Of a stretch of DNA of 16,866 nt, positions 6,810 through 15,149 are shown one piece after another; position 1 is the first letter of the stretch; each line of letters opens with the position of its first letter. The notes beneath the pieces were generated by a model. The model saw only the letters and a program-made list of their open reading frames with translations, had not been told where the DNA came from and ran no database searches. The translations under genes and the position numbers were made by a program. The DNA is from Clostridiales bacterium (GTDB lineage: Bacteria; Bacillota; Clostridia; Oscillospirales; Acutalibacteraceae). The stretch lies in contig JAJBVC010000193.1 of NCBI GenBank assembly GCA_020860025.1, positions 1 through 16,866 on the forward strand, given 5' to 3'.

Positions 6810-6975
6810 GTGACTGCGTGATGAGTCACACCAAAAGATTATATTTATATTTTAAAAATTGACGATTATATATTTTGAATCGGTTTAATTTCCATTTGCG
6901 TCTTATTCGGCTGCAATATGGCGCAGTAAATGAGAATTTTAACTAAATATCAGCAGCAGGAAAGGCTATGAAATT
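6810..6975 (+). other. 166-nt spacer between xseA and xseB with small hairpins
   Basis: No credible open reading frame is present; the two ATG-started frames are 13 codons and lack ribosome binding sites. A perfect 6-bp stem, GTGACT (6810-6815) with AGTCAC (6824-6829), starts directly after the xseA stop but has no T-tract. A second small stem is CTGC (6911-6914) with GCAG (6923-6926). TTGACG at 6859-6864 and TTTAAT at 6884-6889 resemble a promoter, but with a poor 19-nt spacing. It could be a weak internal promoter, an mRNA-processing region or remnant sequence. Confidence 0.4.
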
Positions 6976-7182
6976 ATGAGTGAAAAAAGCAGTGAAAACT
7001 TAACGTATGAGAGCGCCGTTTTGCGACTTGAGGAGATTGTTGCAATGCTTGAAAAAAACGAAGTTACTTTAGACGAAAGTATGGCGCTTTTTGAAGAGGG
7101 TACAAAACTTACTGCGTTTTGCAGTAAAAAACTCAAAGATGCCGAACAAAAAATTACTAAGCTTACAAAGAAACAGCCATGA
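6976..7182 (+). CDS. xseB: Exodeoxyribonuclease VII small subunit
   Basis: Small helical subunit of 68 aa that pairs in several copies with XseA. The family signature is clear: LTYESAVLRLEEIVAMLE, then LDESMALFEEGTKLTAFC and KLKDAEQKI. ATG 6976 is chosen because AGGAAAGG at 6958-6965 is upstream and the protein length is typical. An ATG at 6968 opens only a three-codon frame that stops in the ATGA overlapping this start. The stop overlaps the prenyltransferase gene as ATGA at 7179-7182. Confidence 0.96.
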   Translation: MSEKSSENLTYESAVLRLEEIVAMLEKNEVTLDESMALFEEGTKLTAFCSKKLKDAEQKITKLTKKQP

Positions 7183-8063
7183 CTGATTATGAATTTAACA
7201 ATATAATGAATAATGATATAAGGAAAGTTGAACATTCGCTTCTTTCTTTTCTTCCCGACGCTAAGGACGGTCAGGACGAGGTTGTAAAGGCTATGGAATA
7301 CAGCCTTTCAAACGGCGGAAAAAGGCTTCGTCCGATTTTTGCGCTTGAATTTGCAAATGCCTGCGGCGGCAGTCGTGATGATTGTCTGCCTCTTGCCTGC
7401 GCACTTGAATTTGTGCATACATACAGTCTTATTCACGATGATTTGCCGTGTATGGATAATGACGATTTGCGCCGTGGAAAACCAAGTTGTCATAAGCAGT
7501 TTGACGAGGCAACCGCACTTCTTGCGGGCGACGCTTTACTTACTCATGCGTTTGAAATTGTAAGTGACTGCGATTTGTCTGATGATAAAAAAGTGTCGGC
7601 GATAAGTCTGCTTTCACAAAATTCGGGAGTTCAGGGTATGATTGGCGGTCAGCAAATTGACCTTGCCTTTGAAAGCGGAAATCCAAACGCAAACGACCTT
7701 TTGACAGTATACCGTCTTAAAACAGGTGCTTTAATTTCAGCCGCCTGTCTTTTGGGATGTATAAGCGCAGGTGCAAGCAACGAGCAGTTTTCAGCCGCTT
7801 CGAGATTTGCATATTCTCTCGGAATTGCTTTTCAGATTCAGGATGATATTCTTGACATTATCGGAGATGAAAGTAAACTCGGCAAACCTGTAGGCTCTGA
7901 CGAGGCGAATAATAAAACTACTTATGCAACACTTCTCGGCGTTGATAAAGCAAAGCTTCATGTTGAAAAGCTGACCGCTACAGCCGTCGATCAGTTAAGC
8001 GTGTTTGAAAATGCGGAATTTTTAAAGAAACTTGCTCTGAACTTGATTAACAGAGATAAATAA
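7179..8063 (+). CDS. ispA: Short-chain trans-prenyl diphosphate synthase (farnesyl/geranylgeranyl type)
   Basis: Enzyme of 294 aa that condenses dimethylallyl and isopentenyl diphosphates into C15 (or C20) prenyl diphosphate, precursor of undecaprenyl carriers and quinones. GGKRLRP at 47-52 binds isopentenyl diphosphate. The first Asp-rich motif is DDLPCMDND (from D87) followed by DLRRGKPSCH. The second is QDDILDIIGD (D222, D223, D226), followed by KPVGSDEANNKTTYA, a typical IspA signature. Chain length cannot be fixed by eye, so FPP versus GGPP is uncertain. It overlaps xseB by 4 nt and precedes dxs, the entry enzyme of the same isoprenoid route. Confidence 0.95.
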   Translation: MTDYEFNNIMNNDIRKVEHSLLSFLPDAKDGQDEVVKAMEYSLSNGGKRLRPIFALEFANACGGSRDDCLPLACALEFVHTYSLIHDDLPCMDNDDLRRGKPSCHKQFDEATALLAGDALLTHAFEIVSDCDLSDDKKVSAISLLSQNSGVQGMIGGQQIDLAFESGNPNANDLLTVYRLKTGALISAACLLGCISAGASNEQFSAASRFAYSLGIAFQIQDDILDIIGDESKLGKPVGSDEANNKTTYATLLGVDKAKLHVEKLTATAVDQLSVFENAEFLKKLALNLINRDK

Positions 8064-8118
8064 TTTTATATAAAAAAGTTAGCTGTTTGAAGCCTGACAA
8101 GGCGTTAATGGTGATTAT

Positions 8119-9963
8119 ATGTCAATTCTTGATAGGGTAAATTCGCCCAAAGATTTAAAGAAACTTAATAATGATGAGCTTGACGAGCTATGTGCGGATA
8201 TTAGAAAATTACTTGTGTCAACCGTGTCCGAAACGGGTGGTCATCTTGCTTCAAATCTCGGCGTGGTAGAGTTGTCTGTTGCACTTCATAAAGTGTTTAA
8301 CAGTCCTACAGACCAAATTATATTTGATGTCGGTCATCAGTGCTATACTCATAAAATACTTACGGGAAGAAAAAACAGATTCGCAACGCTTCGCACCGAG
8401 GGAGGCATCAGCGGTTTTACACGACCTAATGAAAGTGAACACGATATTTTTTCATCAGGTCACAGTTCAACATCAATTTCAACCGCCGTTGGTCTTGCAA
8501 AGGCAAAGGAAATTAAAGGCGAAAAGGGCAAGGTAATTGCTGTTATAGGTGACGGCGCACTTACAGGCGGTCTTGCGTATGAAGCACTTAATAATGCCGG
8601 TACGAGTACAAATAATTTGATTGTTATTCTAAATGATAACAATATGTCGATAAGCCAAAATGTTGGTTCAATGGCAAAAAATCTTACGAATATCCGTACG
8701 TCAAGAGGATATATTTCGTTTAAGACTAAAATACAGCACGGTCTTGCCAAAATACCGAAAATCGGCAGTCAAATTTGCAGAATGTTGACCTTAATTAACA
8801 GCAAAATACGCAAGCGTGTTTATAAAGCAACCTTTTTTGAAGATTTAGGATTTAGATATTACGGGCCCGTTGACGGTCATGATATGGATTCGCTCATTGA
8901 TGTTTTAACTACCGCCAAGGCTCATAGTCACGCAGTTTTGATTCACGTCAATACGATTAAAGGTAAGGGCTATGACCCGGCTGAAAAGAATCCTACACAG
9001 TTTCACGGCATAGGAAAATTTGATATTAATACAGGCGAGCCGAAAAGTTCGGGAATGAATTTTTCATTATTGTTCGGAAATACAATGTGCAAATTTGCGC
9101 AAAAGGATAACAGAATTTGCTGTATAACCGCCGCAATGTCAGAGGGAACGGGACTTTGTGATTTTGCAAAAAAATATCCCAAAAGATTTTTTGACGTCGG
9201 CATTGCCGAACAGCACGCTGTTACGTTTTCAGCAGGTCTTGCCAAAAACGGTATGATTCCGATTTTTGCCGTTTATTCTACTTTTTTGCAAAGGTCATAC
9301 GATCAGCTTATTCACGATGTTGCCATGCAGGACTTAAAGGTTATTTTTGCTGTTGACAGAGCGGGATTTGTAGGTACCGACGGAGAAAGTCATCAGGGAG
9401 TATTTGATACGTCTTATCTGAATTCTGTAATAGGTATTACGATATTTGCACCAATATCATATCAGGAACTTGAGGATATGTTTTATGAGGCGATTTATAA
9501 GATTAAAGGTGCTGTTGCGATTCGTTATCCGAGAGGAACGCAGCCCGAGCTTCCCGACGAATATAAATATCAGCACGAGGATTATGCCGTCTTCGGCAAT
9601 AAGGACGGTAAAAAATGTATCGTAACATACGGCAGACTGTTTTCCGAATGTTATAAAGCGTGCAGGGAAATGGACGACGTAATGCTTATCAAATTAAATA
9701 AAATAAAGCCGATAAATCAGGAAATATTCAGCTTGCTTGACAATGCGGAAAAGATTTATTTTTATGAGGAAAGCATAGCGTCAGGCAGTATCGGCGAAAG
9801 CTTTGGAAATATGCTTGCCGAGCACTGTGTAAATGCAAAGTATAAGCATATTGCCGTTTTTGACGAGTTTATTCACCAGGCGACTGTGGAATCTCAAATA
9901 CGTAAATATAAAATGGATTCACTCTCAATAATAAGCGAGGTAGCTAATGGCGAAACCGAATAA
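8119..9963 (+). CDS. dxs: 1-deoxy-D-xylulose-5-phosphate synthase
   Basis: Thiamine-diphosphate enzyme (614 aa) that condenses pyruvate and glyceraldehyde 3-phosphate, the first and flux-controlling step of the MEP isoprenoid pathway. The ThDP-binding motif is GDGALTGG (144-151) with NDNN at 172-175. Substrate and phosphate residues lie in VGHQCYTHK (His73) and SGHSS (114-118). The catalytic glutamate is E364 in IAEQHAVTF. DRAGFVGTDGESHQG marks the transketolase pyrimidine domain, and the C-terminal transketolase domain is complete. The family typically has 620-640 residues, so this copy is slightly short. A GGTGAT ribosome binding site precedes ATG 8119. It overlaps tlyA by 17 nt. Confidence 0.97.
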   Translation: MSILDRVNSPKDLKKLNNDELDELCADIRKLLVSTVSETGGHLASNLGVVELSVALHKVFNSPTDQIIFDVGHQCYTHKILTGRKNRFATLRTEGGISGFTRPNESEHDIFSSGHSSTSISTAVGLAKAKEIKGEKGKVIAVIGDGALTGGLAYEALNNAGTSTNNLIVILNDNNMSISQNVGSMAKNLTNIRTSRGYISFKTKIQHGLAKIPKIGSQICRMLTLINSKIRKRVYKATFFEDLGFRYYGPVDGHDMDSLIDVLTTAKAHSHAVLIHVNTIKGKGYDPAEKNPTQFHGIGKFDINTGEPKSSGMNFSLLFGNTMCKFAQKDNRICCITAAMSEGTGLCDFAKKYPKRFFDVGIAEQHAVTFSAGLAKNGMIPIFAVYSTFLQRSYDQLIHDVAMQDLKVIFAVDRAGFVGTDGESHQGVFDTSYLNSVIGITIFAPISYQELEDMFYEAIYKIKGAVAIRYPRGTQPELPDEYKYQHEDYAVFGNKDGKKCIVTYGRLFSECYKACREMDDVMLIKLNKIKPINQEIFSLLDNAEKIYFYEESIASGSIGESFGNMLAEHCVNAKYKHIAVFDEFIHQATVESQIRKYKMDSLSIISEVANGETE

Positions 9964-10759
9964 AATTCGCCTTGACGTTGCCGTTTTTGAACGTGGCTTT
10001 GCACCGAGCAGGGAAAAAGCAAAGGCGATAATTATGGCAGGTCAGGTGTATGTTAATAATCAAAAAGTAGATAAAGCGGGAACTGAAATTAAAATTGACG
10101 ATACACTTGAAGTTCGTGGAAAAACGCTTAAATATGTAAGCCGTGGCGGTCTTAAACTTGAAAAGGCAATGGCTTGTTTTCCTATAAAACTTGATAAAAA
10201 AATTTGTATGGACGTCGGTGCTTCAACAGGAGGTTTTACCGACTGTATGCTGATGAACGGCGCTGTAAAGGTCTACTGTATTGACGTCGGTTACGGTCAG
10301 CTTGCGTGGAAGCTTAGGACTGACGAGCGTGTTGTTAATCTTGAACGTACAAATTTCAGATATGTTACACGTGATAAAATTCCGGATGAAATTGATTTTG
10401 CGTCTGTTGACGTTTCGTTTATTTCTCTTAAACATATTTTACCTAACTTAAATTTTCTTCTCTCAGCGGACGGACAAGCCGTTTGCTTAATTAAACCGCA
10501 GTTTGAGGCAGGCCGTGAAAAGGTCGGCAAAAAAGGTGTTGTAAGCGATGTCAATACTCACCTTGAGGTTGTTGAAAATGTTATATCAATGGCTGTTGAT
10601 AACGGCTTTTCGGTTAAGGGTCTTGAATTTTCACCGGTCAAAGGGCCTGAGGGTAATATTGAGTATCTTATATATCTTTGCAAGGTTCAATCACCCGTCG
10701 TTGACGAGTGCGTTGATGCAAAATCGCTTGTCACTCGCTCGCACAATGAGTTAGGGTAA
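9947..10759 (+). CDS. tlyA: TlyA-family rRNA (cytidine-2'-O)-methyltransferase
   Basis: Predicted SAM-dependent ribose methyltransferase of 270 aa. An S4 RNA-binding domain covers about residues 8-65 (RLDVAVFERGFAPSREKAKA, AGQVYVNNQKV). The FtsJ-like Rossmann domain follows, with SAM motif MDVGASTGGFTDCML at 88-102. VYCIDVGYGQLAWKLR and VDVSFISLKHILPNL also match, with CLIKPQFEAGREKVGKKG near the catalytic lysine. Homologues methylate cytidines in 16S and/or 23S rRNA; which sites are modified here is unknown. About 24 residues follow the usual family end (EYLIYLCK), and this tail is not recognisable. Ribosome binding site GAGG at 9937-9940 lies inside dxs. Confidence 0.93.
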   Translation: MAKPNKIRLDVAVFERGFAPSREKAKAIIMAGQVYVNNQKVDKAGTEIKIDDTLEVRGKTLKYVSRGGLKLEKAMACFPIKLDKKICMDVGASTGGFTDCMLMNGAVKVYCIDVGYGQLAWKLRTDERVVNLERTNFRYVTRDKIPDEIDFASVDVSFISLKHILPNLNFLLSADGQAVCLIKPQFEAGREKVGKKGVVSDVNTHLEVVENVISMAVDNGFSVKGLEFSPVKGPEGNIEYLIYLCKVQSPVVDECVDAKSLVTRSHNELG

Positions 10760-10780
10760 CTGCTCGCTAAAGAAAGGTTG

Positions 10781-11647
10781 TTGAAATTTATGGTCATTTC
10801 AATTTTTCCTAATCTGAATAATAACGGTGTTGTTGAAATTACAAAAAAGGTAATTGACGTACTTACCGATTTAAAAGCCGAAATTTGTATGTCAAATATT
10901 TTTAGCGGCGTGTTTGATAACGCTAATATCAATTTTGATGAAGAAGCAGACGTTATAAAAAAAAGTGACCTTGCTATTGCTATAGGCGGTGACGGAACAA
11001 CGCTGAATGTCGCAAAAAAAATGTCGCCGTTCGGCAAGCTGATTTTAGGTATAAACGCAGGCAGGCTCGGATTTATGAGCGGTCTTGAAAAAAATGAACT
11101 TGAGCTTCTTGAAAATATTGTAACAGGCAATTATGAGGTTGACGAACGTCTTATGCTTAAAGCTGAAATTATTAAGGACGGCAATGTTATTTCAACTCAT
11201 CACTGTCTTAATGACGTTGTAATATCAAGAGGTGATTTTTCCCGACTGATAGATATTGATATTACGTGCGATAACAGATACGTTATGAATATGCGCTCCG
11301 ACGGCGTTATAATTTCAACTCCGACAGGCTCTACGGCATACTCTATGGCGGCCGGCGGGCCCGTTGTAAGCCCTGAGGCTCAATGCATTATCGTTACACC
11401 GATTTGTCCCCATTCATTAAGGGACAGGAGCATTATTTTTCCTAAAAATAAAGAATTCATATTAAAAACGACCAACGATAAAAATTACAGTCCCGTATTG
11501 ACGGTAGACGGTGAGGACGCAGTGAAAATTGAAGCGGATTTTTCTGTTCGTGTTTCACTTTCCGAGCAGGTGACAAAGCTTATTAAGCTTAAACCCGAAA
11601 ACTTTTATGAAATACTTAACAAGAAGATTGTTGAGAGGAGAGCATAA
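10781..11647 (+). CDS. nadK: NAD kinase
   Basis: Makes NADP+ from NAD+ using ATP or polyphosphate; about 288 aa. The kinase motif GGDGTT is at residues 69-74, followed by LGINAGRLGFM. NDVVISRG and the C-terminal-domain motif STPTGSTAYSMAAGGPVVSP are also diagnostic. The start is uncertain. TTG 10781 gives an N-terminus MKFMVISIFPN, as in relatives; TTG 10778 and ATG 10790 are alternatives, and the ribosome binding site is AAAGAAAGG at 10769-10777. The stop shares one base with argR. In many Clostridia nadK sits in this position between tlyA and argR. Confidence 0.95.
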   Translation: MKFMVISIFPNLNNNGVVEITKKVIDVLTDLKAEICMSNIFSGVFDNANINFDEEADVIKKSDLAIAIGGDGTTLNVAKKMSPFGKLILGINAGRLGFMSGLEKNELELLENIVTGNYEVDERLMLKAEIIKDGNVISTHHCLNDVVISRGDFSRLIDIDITCDNRYVMNMRSDGVIISTPTGSTAYSMAAGGPVVSPEAQCIIVTPICPHSLRDRSIIFPKNKEFILKTTNDKNYSPVLTVDGEDAVKIEADFSVRVSLSEQVTKLIKLKPENFYEILNKKIVERRA

Positions 11648-12108
11648 TGAAAAAACGCAGGCACGCAAAAATACTTGAATTTGTTAATTCAAAGGAAATA
11701 GAAACGCAGGAGGAACTTCAGTCATATCTCTTAAAAGCTGGATTTGACGTTACTCAGGCAACGATTTCACGTGATATTAAAGAACTTCGTCTTGTAAAAG
11801 AGCTGTCCGAAAAAGGCAGGTACATATACTCAACCGGCAAGAAAAATTCAAATGAAACAATAAGACGAAACGGCGGAATTTTTGCCGAGTCGATTATAAG
11901 CGTTGAATATGCTCAAAATATGGTTTGCATCAAATGCTTTTCGGGTATGGCTGTTGCCGTTTGTACAGCTATTGATTCAATGGAGTGGACAGGTGTGGTC
12001 GGTACAATATCCGGCGACGATACAATTTTTGTTTTGTGCAAGACAGAGGATTTTGCAAAGATTTTCACAATGAATATGGAGAAAATTTTAAATGTTAAAA
12101 ACTCTTGA
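11647..12108 (+). CDS. argR: Arginine repressor ArgR/AhrC
   Basis: Hexameric arginine-responsive regulator of 153 aa. The winged-helix N-terminal domain contains TQATISRDIKELRLVK at 36-51, with the conserved S41-R42 of the recognition helix. The C-terminal oligomerisation and arginine-binding domain contains MVCIKCFSGMAVAVCTAID and GTISGDDTIFVLC, including the GDD pair that contacts arginine in relatives. It normally represses arginine biosynthesis and activates catabolism. No ARG box-like operator is obvious in this window, as the gene is embedded in a coupled cluster (1-nt overlap with nadK, 17-nt overlap with recN). Confidence 0.95.
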   Translation: MKKRRHAKILEFVNSKEIETQEELQSYLLKAGFDVTQATISRDIKELRLVKELSEKGRYIYSTGKKNSNETIRRNGGIFAESIISVEYAQNMVCIKCFSGMAVAVCTAIDSMEWTGVVGTISGDDTIFVLCKTEDFAKIFTMNMEKILNVKNS

Positions 12109-13747
12109 CATTGAAAATATTGCTGTAATTGAAAAAACAACTGTTGATTTTTCCGCAGGTCTTAACGTCTTAACGGGCGAAACAGGTGCAGGTAAATCTA
12201 TTGTCGTTGATTCAATCAACGCTATTCTCGGCGAGCGAACATCTAAAGAGCTTGTTCGTCACGGTGCCGAAAACGCATTTGTCAGCGCATATTTTGAGGA
12301 TGTTTCAAAAGATGTGAATAATAAACTCAATGAACTCGGCTTTGACGCTGAGGAGGATAATTCGCTCCTTCTTACAAGAAAAATATCCGCATCGGGTAAA
12401 TCTGCTTGCAAAATCAACGGCAAATCCGCAACCGTTTCAATGCTTAAGGAAATAGGCGCTCTTTTAGTAAATATTCACGGTCAGCACGACAGTCAGGCAC
12501 TTTTAAATCCGGAACAGCAGTACGTATATATAGATATGCTTCTTGATGACAAGGAGATTTTAAACGAATATAAAACAGCTTTTAAGGAGCTTATTTCAAT
12601 TCGCAAACGGCTTAAAGTGCTTACAAGTGATGAGAGCGATAAGGAAAGACAGCTTGAACTTCTTGACTATCAGATAAACGAGCTTGAAGAGGCTGACATC
12701 AAAATCGGTGAGCGTGAAAGCTTAACAAAGCGAAAAAACCTGATTACAAAAAGCGAAGCTATTTCAAATACGCTTAATCAGTCACTTTTAATGATAAACG
12801 GCGATGACGAAAATGCAGGTGTTCAGTCGGCAATAGAGCAGTCGTATAACAGCTTGCTTTCGTATGATGAGCTTAAAGACATCAGCGAAGTGTTTTGCGA
12901 TATAAATGATAAAATCGAAAGTGCCAAGGACAAAATTGACGATATGCTTTCATCAATAGATTTTAGTGTTGAAGAGCTTGAACAGATTGATGAACGTCTT
13001 GATTTGCTTTATCGTTTTTCTAATAAATATGGTGCGTCCGAAGCTCAAATGCTTGAGTTTCTCGAAGATGCAAAGAACAAAAGAAATTCAATTCTTTATT
13101 CTGACGAAGAGCTTGAAAAGCTAAGCTCTGAATATGACGATGCGTTTGACAAAACTGTAAAGCTTGCCGACAAGCTTTCAAATCAAAGAAAGAAGACTGC
13201 TCAAATCTTTGAAAAAAGAGTTATGAGCGAGCTTGAATATCTCGATATGCCAAAGCTCAAATTCGTTGTAAATTTTGATAAAGGCAACCTTTCGTCAGTC
13301 GGTTATGATAAAATCGAATTTCTGATTTCAACAAATCCGGGCGAACCGCCTAAACCGCTTTCAAAAATAGCGTCAGGCGGTGAACTTTCAAGAATAATGC
13401 TTGCAATTAAAAACATAATAGCGTACAATGATACAATCGCTACATTGATTTTTGACGAAGTTGATTCGGGAGTCAGCGGCAGGGCAAGCGGAAAAATTGG
13501 ATTAAAGCTTAAGTCTGTTTCGGAAAACACTCAGGTTATATGCGTAACTCATTCCGCACAGATTGCCTCAAACGCCGACGAGCATTTCTTAATTGAAAAA
13601 GAATTTAAGCTTGGAAGAACATATACAAAGGTTACGCCGCTTGATTTTGACGGACGGAAAAAAGAACTTGCAAGAATTATGGGCGGTATGGAAATAACAG
13701 ATGCCTTGCTTAAAAGTGCCGAAGAATTATTAAATGCCAATAGGTGA
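12092..13747 (+). CDS. recN: DNA repair protein RecN
   Basis: SMC-like ATPase of 551 aa involved in double-strand-break repair. The N-terminal head has Walker A GETGAGKS (29-36) and the Q-loop region INIHGQHDSQALLN. The middle is a coiled-coil-rich segment (about 170-370). The C-terminal head has the ABC signature SGGELSR near residue 428, Walker B TLIFDEVDSG near 452, and the switch histidine in CVTHSAQIA. Length agrees with the family (550-570). ATG 12092 lies inside argR with GGAGAAAA upstream, so translation is probably coupled. It ends the long housekeeping run; no clear terminator follows it. Confidence 0.97.
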   Translation: MLKTLDIENIAVIEKTTVDFSAGLNVLTGETGAGKSIVVDSINAILGERTSKELVRHGAENAFVSAYFEDVSKDVNNKLNELGFDAEEDNSLLLTRKISASGKSACKINGKSATVSMLKEIGALLVNIHGQHDSQALLNPEQQYVYIDMLLDDKEILNEYKTAFKELISIRKRLKVLTSDESDKERQLELLDYQINELEEADIKIGERESLTKRKNLITKSEAISNTLNQSLLMINGDDENAGVQSAIEQSYNSLLSYDELKDISEVFCDINDKIESAKDKIDDMLSSIDFSVEELEQIDERLDLLYRFSNKYGASEAQMLEFLEDAKNKRNSILYSDEELEKLSSEYDDAFDKTVKLADKLSNQRKKTAQIFEKRVMSELEYLDMPKLKFVVNFDKGNLSSVGYDKIEFLISTNPGEPPKPLSKIASGGELSRIMLAIKNIIAYNDTIATLIFDEVDSGVSGRASGKIGLKLKSVSENTQVICVTHSAQIASNADEHFLIEKEFKLGRTYTKVTPLDFDGRKKELARIMGGMEITDALLKSAEELLNANR

Positions 13748-13836
13748 ATTATGGGAACTAATATAGAGCAAAAAATAAAAAACGGTTTTTGCCGATTATC
13801 TTTTAAATAAAATCTAATTTTGGAGGAAATATAATA

Positions 13837-15057
13837 ATGGGAGTTTATGAAGATTTAAAAGAAAGGGGCTTAATTGCCCAAGTTACAAATGAGGATGAAG
13901 TACGTGAATTGGTAAATAACGGCAAGGCTGTTTTTTATATCGGCTTTGACCCGACCGCCGACAGTTTGCACGTAGGTCACTTTATGGCGCTTTGTCTTAT
14001 GAAAAGGCTTCAGATGGCAGGCAACAAGCCGATAGCCTTAATCGGCGGCGGAACTGCTATGATTGGTGATCCGAGCGGAAAAACCGATATGCGTAAAATG
14101 ATGACAGCAGAAACGATTGCTCATAATTGCGAATGTTTTAAAAAGCAGATGTCTAAATTTATTGATTTTTCAGATGACAAAGCTATTATGGTAAATAATG
14201 CCGACTGGCTTTTAAATTTGAATTATATTGACGTATTGCGTGAGGTTGGCGCTTGCTTCAGCGTAAACCGTATGCTCACCTTTGAATGTTATAAACAGCG
14301 TATGGAGCGTGGACTTTCTTTTCTTGAGTTTAACTATATGATTATGCAAAGCTACGATTTTTACACTCTGTACCAAAAATACGGCTGTAATTTGCAGTTC
14401 GGCGGTGATGACCAGTGGTCAAATATGATTGGCGGAATGGAGCTTATTCGCAGAAAACTTTCCGGCAATGCAAATGCAATGACAATTACCTTGCTTCTTA
14501 ATTCAGAGGGCAAGAAGATGGGCAAGACCGAAAAAGGCGCCGTTTGGCTTGACCCCGAAAAAACATCGCCGTATGAGTTTTATCAGTATTGGCGCAATGT
14601 TAATGACGCTGATGTTATTAAATGTATGAAGCTCTTGACGTTTATCCCAATGAGCGAAATTGCCGAATATGAGAAACTTGAGGGCGCAGAGCTTAATAAG
14701 GCAAAAGAGGTTCTTGCTTTTGAACTTACTAAAATGATTCACGGCGAAGAGGAAGCCGCAAAGGCTCAGACTGCCGCAAGGGCTCTTTTTGCAGGCGGCG
14801 CCGATAATTCAGATATGCCGACTACTCAGCTTACGGATGATGATTTTACAGACGGTGAAATTACTGTTCTTGATATGATGCTCAAAGCCAATATGATTAA
14901 GTCAAAAGGCGAGGGCAGAAGACTTATCGACCAGGGTGGCGTAAGCGTTAACGATAAAAAGGTAAACGGTGCTTTGACAGCGCTTAAAGCCGAAGATTTT
15001 GAAAATGACGTTATCGTTAAAAAAGGCAAAAAAATGTTTCATAAGTTCAGTAAATAA
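13837..15057 (+). CDS. tyrS: Tyrosyl-tRNA synthetase
   Basis: Class I aminoacyl-tRNA synthetase of 406 aa that charges tRNA-Tyr. The HIGH-type motif is HVGH at 45-48 inside GFDPTADSLHVGHF. The tyrosine-binding region contains QSYDFYTLYQKYGCNLQFGG followed by DDQW. The second signature is KMGKT at 227-231, a common variant of KMSKS in TyrRS. A C-terminal S4 RNA-binding domain (about 340-400, KSKGEGRRLIDQGGVSVNDK) is complete. The ribosome binding site GGAGGAAA at 13822-13829 is strong. The 89-nt leader is too short for a complete T-box riboswitch and I see none. A good terminator follows the gene. Confidence 0.97.
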   Translation: MGVYEDLKERGLIAQVTNEDEVRELVNNGKAVFYIGFDPTADSLHVGHFMALCLMKRLQMAGNKPIALIGGGTAMIGDPSGKTDMRKMMTAETIAHNCECFKKQMSKFIDFSDDKAIMVNNADWLLNLNYIDVLREVGACFSVNRMLTFECYKQRMERGLSFLEFNYMIMQSYDFYTLYQKYGCNLQFGGDDQWSNMIGGMELIRRKLSGNANAMTITLLLNSEGKKMGKTEKGAVWLDPEKTSPYEFYQYWRNVNDADVIKCMKLLTFIPMSEIAEYEKLEGAELNKAKEVLAFELTKMIHGEEEAAKAQTAARALFAGGADNSDMPTTQLTDDDFTDGEITVLDMMLKANMIKSKGEGRRLIDQGGVSVNDKKVNGALTALKAEDFENDVIVKKGKKMFHKFSK

Positions 15058-15078
15058 TAAGCTATACTTCTGAATAAG

Positions 15079-15108
15079 CCCCTGCTTTTTCGGCAGGGGT
15101 TTCTCTTT
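15079..15108 (+). terminator. Intrinsic terminator downstream of tyrS
   Basis: Stem CCCCTGC (15079-15085) with GCAGGGG (15093-15099), loop TTTTTCG, followed by TTTCTCTTT. It begins 21 nt after the tyrS stop and separates tyrS from the two-component genes. Confidence 0.88.
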
Positions 15109-15149
15109 AATAATATTTTATTTTTCAGTCAGTTGAAAGGGGCGGTACG

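Noticed and set aside
6821..6862. 13-codon ORF in the xseA-xseB gap
   Set aside because: It is very short, has no ribosome binding site, and overlaps the hairpin.
10687..11130. 147-aa reverse-strand open frame over tlyA/nadK
   Set aside because: It is Ser/Phe-rich, typical of an antisense shadow, has no ribosome binding site, and overlaps two well-supported genes.
13751..13810. 19-codon ORF before tyrS as a possible leader peptide or T-box-type control
   Set aside because: It contains no Tyr codons, its ribosome binding site is poor, and the 89-nt leader has no T-box consensus or strong terminator hairpin.
13781..13810. CGG-TTTTTG-CCG hairpin after recN as a terminator
   Set aside because: The stem is only 3 bp and the following T-run is interrupted, so it is too weak to call.
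13789..13818. TTGCCG/TCTAAT 18 nt apart as a tyrS promoter
   Set aside because: The predicted transcription start falls on the ribosome binding site GGAGG, which makes it unlikely.
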